From assembly GCA_041743485.1 (NCBI GenBank), contig JBGTMR010000199.1, positions 1 to 9,332 on the forward strand: a DNA stretch of 9,332 nt, in the 5' to 3' direction. Shown one piece after another: positions 1-5,342 of the stretch; position 1 is the first letter of the stretch; the number at the start of each line of letters is the position of its first letter. The translations under genes and the position numbers were made by a program. Under the pieces are notes generated by a model. The model did not search any database. It was not told the DNA's origin and worked only from the letters and a program-made list of their open reading frames with translations. This DNA comes from JANDLT01 sp041743485. GTDB lineage: Bacteria; Acidobacteriota; Blastocatellia; Pyrinomonadales; Pyrinomonadaceae.

Positions 1-120
1 CCGTTTGTCTTTATACCGCCGACACGCTTCGACGTAATCTTCTTCACCAAGCACGCTTCCGTCTCCATCCTTACAGGTTTCTCTGCCACCATCATTCTAC
101 ATCCATCGCTGATCCACTTC
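1..120. other. Left flank, coding status unresolved
   Basis: The frame of the downstream recombinase stays open from base 1 to base 120 with no ATG, so the gene may begin outside the window. Another + frame is also open here until a TAG at 138-140. On the minus strand two frames are open to the left edge, one of them acidic and lysine-rich, without a clear start or ribosome binding site. Recombinase-like sequence is recognisable only from about base 136 (Arg-Leu-Ala-Pro-Gly-Ser-Arg-Arg). This stretch could therefore be the gene's own poorly conserved N-terminus, or unrelated DNA joined to a 5'-truncated gene. Confidence 0.35.
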
Positions 121-1104
121 TTGGTGTGGCTTCCATATAGATTAGCACCGGGCAGTCGGCGCACGATGCGGACGGCTTTAGAGACTATCGCCACTTTGCT
201 TTCGGGCAAGCCCGCTCAAGCCTTCGTGCTGCGGTGGGAGATGCTGAGCTACGAACACACGCAAGCCATTCGCGCCGCACTTGCCGAAACGTATCAACCC
301 GCAACGGCGAACAAGATGCTCGCCGCACTGCGCGGCGTGCTGCGTGAGTGTTGGCGGCTAGGACTGATGCAAGCTGAAGAGTTTCATCGCGCCGTTGATG
401 TCGCGGCGGTGCGCGGCACGACCTTGCCGCGTGGTCGCGCTCTCGGTGCCGGTGAACTGCGGGCGTTGTTCGCTGACTGCGCGCTTGACGCGAGTCCGAG
501 CGGAGCGCGCGATGCGGCACTGTTCGCCGTACTCTACGGTGCGGGCTTGCGGCGTGCGGAAGCCGTGATGCTCGATGCTACGGACTACGATGCGGAGACG
601 GGAGCGTTGAAAGTCAGGTCGGGCAAAGGCAGGAAGGCACGCACCGCGTATGCGACGGGCGGGGCGAAGGCGGCGATTGAAGCGTGGCTGCGGGCGCGAG
701 CGGGTTCCCCTCGTCAACCGCACGCCGCGAATACCGATGATGGTAGTTCCCTGTTCTATCCCGTCAACAAAGGCGGGCGGCTCATCCCGCGCCGGATGAC
801 GGATCAAGCGGTGTTGAACATCGTGCGTAAGCGCGGCTTGAGTTCGGGGGTGAAATCATTTTCGCCGCACGACCTGCGGCGTTCGTTCATCTCCGACCTG
901 CTCGATGCCGGAGCCGACATCTCGACGGTGCAGGGTTTAGCGTATTTCTGTTGTTCACAACCTGACACGGCGAGAATTGCCGACATCTCGACGGTGCAGG
1001 GTTTAGCGGGTCATGCCAACGTACAAACGACGGCGCGTTACGACCGGCGCGGTGAGCGCACAAAGCAGAAAGCCGCCGAGATGCTCCACATTCCATACAG
1101 GTAG
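121..1104 (+). CDS. Tyrosine recombinase (XerC/D-like phage/plasmid integrase) with internal duplication
   Basis: This is a site-specific tyrosine recombinase that would cut and rejoin DNA through a 3'-phosphotyrosine intermediate. Residues ~7-95 resemble the SAM-like core-binding domain of integrases. The catalytic domain follows, with R144 (GLRRAE), a Lys in GKGRKAR (169-172), H250-x-x-R253 (HDLRR), H298 (GHANVQTT) and the nucleophile Y307, so the full catalytic set is present. The distance from R253 to H298 is about 22 residues longer than usual because the segment ADISTVQGLA occurs twice (residues 265-274 and 287-296), separated by a 12-residue cysteine-containing insert. This may weaken or abolish activity. 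The TTG at 121 is only a nominal start: no Shine-Dalgarno sequence is visible, the frame is open to base 1, and the first in-frame ATG is at 166. The gene probably belongs to the mobility module of the element. The family call is secure; the start and activity are not. Confidence 0.88.
   Translation: MVWLPYRLAPGSRRTMRTALETIATLLSGKPAQAFVLRWEMLSYEHTQAIRAALAETYQPATANKMLAALRGVLRECWRLGLMQAEEFHRAVDVAAVRGTTLPRGRALGAGELRALFADCALDASPSGARDAALFAVLYGAGLRRAEAVMLDATDYDAETGALKVRSGKGRKARTAYATGGAKAAIEAWLRARAGSPRQPHAANTDDGSSLFYPVNKGGRLIPRRMTDQAVLNIVRKRGLSSGVKSFSPHDLRRSFISDLLDAGADISTVQGLAYFCCSQPDTARIADISTVQGLAGHANVQTTARYDRRGERTKQKAAEMLHIPYR
913..1008 (+). repeat. 30-bp perfect direct repeat inside the recombinase gene
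   Basis: Bases 913-942 and 979-1008 are identical (GCCGACATCTCG...GGTTTAGCG). They are offset by 66 bp, exactly 22 codons, so the frame is kept. The 36 bases between them (943-978) are not repeated elsewhere in the gene and encode a Tyr-Phe-Cys-Cys-containing linker that is untypical of integrases. The arrangement suggests duplication combined with insertion, or an assembly or recombination artefact. Confidence 0.9.
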
Positions 1105-1208
1105 TGAGCGTTGAAAAGGACAAGTAGGCACAAAGGATTACTGAGTTAAAGCGAATACGGGCGTGGCACGATAGTGAGCCTATCAGGATTAAGTATCACT
1201 CGCATCGG

Positions 1209-1214
1209 TATAAT
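1209..1214 (+). promoter_or_regulatory. Possible -10 box (TATAAT)
   Basis: This is a perfect TATAAT consensus hexamer in a non-coding spacer. No good -35 element lies 16-18 bases upstream (GGATTA or similar), and there is no extended -10 TGn motif. If real, transcription would start near 1221, just before the palindrome at 1224-1237, and would give the 1408-3030 gene a leader of roughly 185 bases. Confidence 0.25.
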
Positions 1215-1223
1215 TACAACTGT

Positions 1224-1237
1224 TTGGTAGTTACCAA
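1224..1237. repeat. Palindrome TTGGTA-GT-TACCAA
   Basis: Two perfect 6-bp inverted arms are separated by two bases, within the non-coding spacer and just downstream of a TATAAT. The size suits an operator for a dimeric repressor. The 2-bp centre is shorter than the usual 6-8 bp core of tyrosine-recombinase sites, so a crossover site is less likely. Confidence 0.4.
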
Positions 1238-1407
1238 TGGGTTTCTGTCGCACAAGTACAGCGCGTTACGCTATCCTAACCATGGAGCCGTTGACTAAGG
1301 TTAGTGCTTTTTCAGCATTGTCAACTTAAATCTATACAGACCAAGTAGTAATTCCTTGCTTTGAATTAATGGCTCAACAAGCAGAAAGAAATTATTTCAT
1401 TTAATTT

Positions 1408-3030
1408 ATGAACTTAGCGTACCTCGTTGAACGTCTGGAAGAACTCGGTCGCATAAAACCATCGCGCGTCAGATCTATACGTTCGTCAGCAAGCCGCTAT
1501 GCGAAGGCACTGGGGTACTCCTCGCCCGGACTTTGCGAAGAGAAAAAATATGCTCGACACGCTGGTGAACGGAATGCGTTGATCGAAGCGAAGCTGCATG
1601 GCGTCCCTCCGGGCGTGCTGAGAAACATTAAAAGCGATGTCGGCTACGTGTTACGCAATGCAGAACAACTACAACTGATCGCTCCGATTTCCCACCCTCA
1701 AGATAACGAGACGAAAGCTGGGCGGCTAGGGCGCAGAAAACAAACGAAAAGTTTGCCGTCGTTGATCGCGGCGAAAAACACTACTTTATACCGACCCGAT
1801 AAATACAGTTTGCCTTTTGAACTGTGGTCGTCTGCTTTGCAGGCGCAGTATGAAGAGTGGAGGAAGTATGTCTCAGACGCCAAACAGAAAGCCCTCCCCC
1901 ATCATCGCAATCGCCCCGCGACAGTACAGAACAAGCTTCGTAAGTTTGAAGCCGTTTTCGGCTACTTGGGGAACGTGCGGAAGTTGTCACAGATAGATTT
2001 TCGGATGTTGATTGACGTGCAAGTGTCAGGTCTCCAACCCACTTCTCTTCCCTCATTTGTTGCTGATCGCAAGCAGGCAGATGTCGGCTTGCTCACTGAA
2101 TATGTTCAATGGCACGAACAAAAGCGAGCAGGCACAAAAACTACGCAACTGCGCGAAGTAGTCAACATTGCCAGTAGCGTAGCGCGCAGGTTCTTCGCGC
2201 CGGTAGCTGAGCAGGAGGGCAAGCATATTGAGGCGCAGAGATACCTCGCAATAGCGAAGGAAATTAGCTTGTTACGGAGAAAACTTGAGGATGCTTTGAA
2301 GCTTAATTCACAGGATGTCTTTAAGTCGTCGCCGTTCGTGTTACACGGCAGTCGAGTTAATTATCGAGATTTAATGGAAGTCGCCATTGCTGAGTTTCCC
2401 GACTCAGGTCGGCTTCCTGCAGGACTGTCAGGTACCGAACTGGCGTCGTGTGCCGGGCGCAGTGTTGCATTGCTCTTAATGCTTCACCATCCATCACGCA
2501 ACAGAATCTACCGCGAGATGCGTTTGTCGGAAGGGATGATTAAATGCATTGGAGGCAGATGGCTCTTACACTTTAGCCATAATGCCTTTCATAGTCTGCA
2601 TGGCACGTTCATAAAGAAAAAAGCAAAGTTTGAGGAGTTTGACTTGAACGATCAAGTCATCGGTTATTTAGAAAATTATCTGCGGATATGGCGACCTAAG
2701 CTGCTTTGCGCGATAGACAAACAGATCGCGCGTCTGCAAACCGCAACGCCGCAGTCTGAATCCTTAGATAAATTGCAACAACTGGAAGATTCTAAACGAC
2801 TGCTATTCATCACATCCAAAGGGACGGTATTCAGCCAAATCAATTTCGCGCAATGGTTCGAGAAAGCAGTCTATCGGTGGCTCGGCGTGCGGGCGAGTCC
2901 GCGTGCCGTTCATGACCTCGCAGTAGCAGAGATAACGCGAAAGGCGGGCGGAACTACGCATATACGTCGGCTTCGACGTTGCTCATTATATGACGTTGAA
3001 GTGAGATGCGAATTTACGACGCTAAGTTAG
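1408..3030 (+). CDS. Divergent tyrosine-recombinase-like protein, probably inactive
   Basis: A 540-residue protein. The C-terminal part resembles large tyrosine recombinases of plasmids and islands. A box I-like segment (PSRNRIYREMRL, residues 362-373) has candidate catalytic Arg 364 or 366. A lysine cluster lies at 403-407. A box II-like segment at 497-509 (SPRAVHDLAVAEI) follows. In the family this last motif normally reads H-x-x-R; here it is R499-A-V-H502, as if the two residues were exchanged. The tail after residue ~515 matches no box III, and no catalytic Tyr is placed correctly. A box III-like segment can be read in another frame (see 2943-3035). The N-terminal ~300 residues are mostly helical-looking and unrecognised, perhaps a DNA-binding part. 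The ATG at 1408 has only a weak purine-rich stretch upstream (AGAAAGAAA). It is probably a decaying recombinase, or one repurposed for DNA binding. Recombinase ancestry is moderately sure; inactivity is inferred. Confidence 0.6.
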   Translation: MNLAYLVERLEELGRIKPSRVRSIRSSASRYAKALGYSSPGLCEEKKYARHAGERNALIEAKLHGVPPGVLRNIKSDVGYVLRNAEQLQLIAPISHPQDNETKAGRLGRRKQTKSLPSLIAAKNTTLYRPDKYSLPFELWSSALQAQYEEWRKYVSDAKQKALPHHRNRPATVQNKLRKFEAVFGYLGNVRKLSQIDFRMLIDVQVSGLQPTSLPSFVADRKQADVGLLTEYVQWHEQKRAGTKTTQLREVVNIASSVARRFFAPVAEQEGKHIEAQRYLAIAKEISLLRRKLEDALKLNSQDVFKSSPFVLHGSRVNYRDLMEVAIAEFPDSGRLPAGLSGTELASCAGRSVALLLMLHHPSRNRIYREMRLSEGMIKCIGGRWLLHFSHNAFHSLHGTFIKKKAKFEEFDLNDQVIGYLENYLRIWRPKLLCAIDKQIARLQTATPQSESLDKLQQLEDSKRLLFITSKGTVFSQINFAQWFEKAVYRWLGVRASPRAVHDLAVAEITRKAGGTTHIRRLRRCSLYDVEVRCEFTTLS

Positions 3031-3035
3031 GTTAA
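2943..3035 (+). other. Possible out-of-frame box III remnant of the recombinase
   Basis: In the frame beginning at 2943 (+2 relative to the upstream gene) the reading gives AYTSASTLLII, then TGA (2991), then TGA (2997), then SEMRIYDAKLG and TAA (3033-3035). Recombinase C-termini commonly follow the pattern leucine pair, GH, then about eight residues, then R-x-Y-D. The TAC at 3015-3017 would be the catalytic Tyr. If correct, one frameshift near 2941-2960 plus two stop codons removed the active site of the 1408-3030 protein. The match is short and judged by eye. Confidence 0.35.
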
Positions 3036-3050
3036 ATTTCAGCGTCTTTT
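3018..3050 (+). terminator. Possible rho-independent terminator
   Basis: GACGCT (3018-3023) can pair with AGCGTC (3041-3046), followed directly by TTTT (3047-3050). The stem is only 6 bp and the loop is long (17 bases), so it is a weak terminator at best. Its place, at the end of the 1408-3030 gene and before a promoter, fits. Confidence 0.4.
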
Positions 3051-3060
3051 AACAATAATC

Positions 3061-3089
3061 TTGATATGAGAAGCCGTTGCGTATATAGT
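3061..3089 (+). promoter_or_regulatory. Sigma70-type promoter of the parA operon
   Basis: TTGATA (3061-3066) and TATAGT (3084-3089) are separated by 17 bases, the ideal spacing, each with one or two mismatches to consensus. It lies about 60 bases upstream of the parA ATG, in a 117-base gap between a terminator-like hairpin and parA. The downstream genes are packed with gaps of 19 bases or less, so this promoter could drive parA, the initiator-like gene, the helicase and the methyltransferase together. Confidence 0.5.
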
Positions 3090-3098
3090 TCACGAACT
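3087..3098. promoter_or_regulatory. Palindrome at predicted transcription start (candidate operator)
   Basis: AGTTC-AC-GAACT has two perfect 5-bp arms. It overlaps the last bases of the -10 element and the expected start of transcription, a usual repressor position. ParA proteins with an N-terminal helix-turn-helix, such as the one encoded just downstream, often repress their own promoter, so this is a reasonable binding site. That link is inferred. Confidence 0.35.
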
Positions 3099-3147
3099 TT
3101 GCTAGGCTCAAACGCTATACCAAGGGCGATAATAATAGGGAAATCAC

Positions 3148-4116
3148 ATGGGAAAAGATGGAAGCTATTTGTCACATGAATTTGCGACGGCACTTGGTAT
3201 TACTAAAAAGACATTGCTGCAATATGAGCAAGAAGCCAAATTACCGAAAGCTAAAAGGAAACAGCGCGGCAAAATCTCATACAGGTATTATACACCTGAA
3301 GATTTGCTTCAAGCCCGGCAATCTCTTGGACTGCCGCCGTTGCTCGCTTCCTCTCGGTGTCAGCTTTTCATGAATTTGAAGGGGGGCGTCGGTAAAACTG
3401 TGCTGGCATATAACTATAGTGCTGCGGTCGCCAAGTTCGGTCTAAAGGTTCTGCTGATTGATATTGACGCACAAGCGCACGCAACCACTTACGCCGGACT
3501 TCAACCGGAGAAAAGTAAGTTTACACTCTACAACGTACTGCTCGAAGAAGTGCCGGTTGATCTTGCGATTCAACGGACATCCCTTCCAACGCTTGATATT
3601 ATCGCCTCGAACTTAAATCTCTCACCACTTGAATTGTCCTTATTCAACCGCAACGCGCGCGAGTATCGTTTGCAGCGCGTTATTGCTCCGCTGCGCGACA
3701 AGTACGACCTCATCGTTATCGATGCACCGCCCAATCTTTCACTGCTCAATGTCAATGCCCTGCTCTGCGCGCAAGATGTCGTCGTGCCGGTTATGGCTGA
3801 TTTCTTTTCATACGATGGGTTGAAACTTCTCTTTGAATCGCTTGCCCAGTTTCGTAAAGACCTCAACTACAACTTGGAAAACGTGTATGTCGTCCTGAAC
3901 GGCTTTAACGCGGCAGAAACCGTCTGCCACCAGAGCCGCAAAGGTTTGGAAGCCAACTACAGCGATTATTTGCTAAAAACGATTATCCGCAAGTCGTCGG
4001 CGTTCCCACGCAGCACTGCCGCTCAGCAATCGGTTTTTGAATATGATCCGGGGTCTAAAGCGGCGCACGATGTGGACGCGATGGCGAGAGAAATCCTCGG
4101 TCTGGATGGCGCATGA
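3148..4116 (+). CDS. parA: ParA-type partition ATPase with N-terminal MerR-like helix-turn-helix
   Basis: A 322-residue P-loop ATPase of the ParA/Soj/MinD family, which positions plasmid or element copies on the nucleoid through ATP-dependent DNA binding. Residues ~5-60 look like a MerR-type winged helix (FATALGITKKTLLQYE, then RYYTPEDLLQ). The ATPase domain has a deviant Walker A at 78-84 (KGGVGKT, with signature Lys78), Walker A' at 104-109 (IDIDAQ) and Walker B at 188-195 (LIVIDAPP). This long form with an N-terminal HTH resembles type Ia plasmid ParA proteins, which also autorepress. The ATG at 3148 has AGGG seven bases upstream. The stop overlaps the next gene's start (ATGA), so the two are translationally coupled. 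No classical ParB follows; the winged-helix protein occupies that position and might act as partner. The family call is firm; the role in this element is inferred. Confidence 0.93.
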   Translation: MGKDGSYLSHEFATALGITKKTLLQYEQEAKLPKAKRKQRGKISYRYYTPEDLLQARQSLGLPPLLASSRCQLFMNLKGGVGKTVLAYNYSAAVAKFGLKVLLIDIDAQAHATTYAGLQPEKSKFTLYNVLLEEVPVDLAIQRTSLPTLDIIASNLNLSPLELSLFNRNAREYRLQRVIAPLRDKYDLIVIDAPPNLSLLNVNALLCAQDVVVPVMADFFSYDGLKLLFESLAQFRKDLNYNLENVYVVLNGFNAAETVCHQSRKGLEANYSDYLLKTIIRKSSAFPRSTAAQQSVFEYDPGSKAAHDVDAMAREILGLDGA

Positions 4117-5330
4117 TGGTAGGTAAAAAAAACGAATCGGTGTGGGACGAGCGTGTGGCAAAGGATCGCCCACCGGCAAGATCGCGCCCTAAGTTTCCGT
4201 GGCAAGTTCATCCTGTTGAAGACTTACCGGCTGCAGTTGAGGAAGACACGACGAGTGTTCCTATTAGTCGGGCCGCAGACGATAATCCAAGCGTTATGAA
4301 TGCTCACGAGGCAGCGTCCGCAATCGTCGCTCCGGCAATTGCCACCCCTCTGCTAGAAGCTATTCCTACCAGAGAATCTGACCAACTTTCCGAAGCAAAT
4401 CGCAAACCAGACTTTGACTCAAAAACGCTAATTACGGCTGCTCAATCAAACTCGAAAACTTCAAAAAGTAATATACCCTCACAGAACAATATACCCTCAC
4501 AGACATCCGCAATATACCCTGAGAACATAATGCCCTCACAGGGTAATATGCCCTCACAGAGTAATATAAATACATTTGGGATAGTAAAAGAGCAATTTAC
4601 GGCAATTCCGAACGGTATCCTTGATCGTGTATTCCCTACACTTGACGCCTATTCGCAAGTGGTACTATTGAGGCTCTACCGGCTGAGTCACGGCTTCCAC
4701 TCAAACCAGTGTAAGGTGAGTTTCAGCGGACTCGTAAAGTCTTGTGGCATAAGTAAATCGCAGATTCAACGGGCTTTGCAAAAGCTAGAAGATTTTGGAT
4801 TTATTGAACGTAGTGGCTATGAGTTAAGAGGTTTCTACGGCAAGAACAAAGGAACTATTTTTACAGTTAATCTGCCGTCGGCTGTATTACCCAGACAGGG
4901 TAAATTGCCCCCACAGACTATTATACCCTCACAGACCAATGTACCCTCACAGACCTCCAATAAAGAACACATTAAAAGAAACACACACAAACACAGCGAT
5001 CCCGAAAATCTGGGTGTGCGTGTGGATAAATTAAAAGGTGTCCCGAAGTCAAGTTACTCGTTGGAAGAGTGTCGTAAATATGCCGCACACCTACGTGCGA
5101 GCGGAGAAGGCATTAACAACCCCGGAGGCTATGCGACGGCGATTCACCGTAGTGGCGAAGCTGACACGCTTATTGGAGTGTTTTTCGCCCCCACCAATCC
5201 AACAGTGGAGATTGACACAAGCCACTGCCCTGATTGCCAAGGAACGGGGTATTGGTATCCGCAAGGCAACGACAAAGGAGTCGCCCGGTGTAAGCACGCA
5301 GGAATTAGTCACCCACCGAAGTCTTCGTAA
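4113..5330 (+). CDS. Winged-helix replication-initiator-like or ParB-position DNA-binding protein with zinc-ribbon-like C-terminus
   Basis: A 405-residue protein. Residues 1-115 are a polar, low-complexity, probably disordered leader. Residues ~158-255 form a winged-helix domain (FTAIPNGILDRVFPTL, then CGISKSQIQRALQKLEDFGFIERS as HTH and wing) of the kind found in phage O-type and mobile-element initiators. Short repeats of N-I/M/V-P-S-Q flank it (residues 120-149 and 265-280). Residues ~313-355 (YSLEECRKYAAHL, NPGGYATAI) resemble C-terminal parts of element-borne replication proteins. The end has a possible zinc ribbon, C372-P-D-C375 with C393-K-H395. The ATG at 4113 overlaps the parA stop by 4 bases; the ATG at 4116 is an alternative. 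The gene sits where ParB is expected, so it could be an initiator, a partition adaptor, or both. The repeats encoded in its DNA look like its own binding sites. The DNA-binding role is likely; the initiator function is inferred. Confidence 0.7.
   Translation: MMVGKKNESVWDERVAKDRPPARSRPKFPWQVHPVEDLPAAVEEDTTSVPISRAADDNPSVMNAHEAASAIVAPAIATPLLEAIPTRESDQLSEANRKPDFDSKTLITAAQSNSKTSKSNIPSQNNIPSQTSAIYPENIMPSQGNMPSQSNINTFGIVKEQFTAIPNGILDRVFPTLDAYSQVVLLRLYRLSHGFHSNQCKVSFSGLVKSCGISKSQIQRALQKLEDFGFIERSGYELRGFYGKNKGTIFTVNLPSAVLPRQGKLPPQTIIPSQTNVPSQTSNKEHIKRNTHKHSDPENLGVRVDKLKGVPKSSYSLEECRKYAAHLRASGEGINNPGGYATAIHRSGEADTLIGVFFAPTNPTVEIDTSHCPDCQGTGYWYPQGNDKGVARCKHAGISHPPKSS
4470..4559 (+). repeat. Iteron-like repeat cluster 1 (five copies of a 15-bp motif)
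   Basis: Copies of AATATACCCTCACAG or near variants begin at 4470, 4488, 4511 (degenerate after CCCT), 4527 and 4545, with steps of 18, 23, 16 and 18 bases. Four copies are in codon phase and encode N/I-I/M-P-S-Q. The copy at 4511 keeps the first ten bases but is read in another phase as I-Y-P-E. An AT-rich stretch (about 4561-4603) follows. This looks like an initiator or partition binding array. Confidence 0.75.
4884..4952 (+). repeat. Iteron-like repeat cluster 2 (four copies, exact 18-bp period)
   Basis: Copies begin at 4884 (divergent, CCCAGACAG), 4902 (CCCCCACAG), 4920 (CCCTCACAG) and 4938 (CCCTCACAG), exactly 18 bases apart, in the same orientation as cluster 1. They lie just after the coding sequence of the winged-helix domain, so the two clusters flank it. 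An A-rich segment follows (about 4957-4997). The two left copies are more diverged than the two right ones. Confidence 0.72.
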
Positions 5331-5336
5331 AGGAGG
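5331..5336 (+). promoter_or_regulatory. Strong Shine-Dalgarno sequence AGGAGG
   Basis: A perfect AGGAGG six bases before the TTG at 5343 and immediately after the TAA (5328-5330) of the upstream gene. It fixes the TTG as the start of the helicase gene and suggests efficient translation on the same transcript despite the rare start codon. Confidence 0.85.
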
Positions 5337-5342
5337 AAAAAC

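Larger units (their letters stand above)
1105..1407. other. Non-coding spacer between the two recombinase genes
   Basis: About 300 bases with no convincing ORF or RNA gene, and more AT-rich than the gene to its left. It holds a short hairpin (GATAG 1170-1174 with CTATC 1180-1184) without a T-run, a TATAAT at 1209-1214, a palindrome at 1224-1237, and two interleaved 6-bp inverted repeats: CTAACC 1276-1281 with GGTTAG 1299-1304, and GTTGAC 1290-1295 with GTCAAC 1320-1325. It may contain a recombination site or the promoter of the next gene, but neither is demonstrated. Confidence 0.6.

Noticed and set aside
1..94. Acidic minus-strand reading frame at the left edge
   Set aside because: About 30 codons, with no ATG start and no ribosome binding site. 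It may be the start of a gene outside the window, but this cannot be supported here.
185..807. Minus-strand ORFs of 111 and 149 codons opposite the first recombinase
   Set aside because: They are arginine-rich, low-complexity shadows of a GC-rich gene. The + strand protein has a complete integrase active site.
1170..1184. Terminator after the first recombinase
   Set aside because: The GATAG/CTATC hairpin is only 5 bp and no T-run follows.
1105..1407. tRNA or other structured RNA gene next to the integrase
   Set aside because: No cloverleaf, T-loop motif or 3' CCA context could be found by eye.
4470..4952. CRISPR array
   Set aside because: The repeats are 15 bp with 1-8 bp between them, lie within a coding sequence and have no unique spacers of 25-40 bp. 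They are iteron-like.
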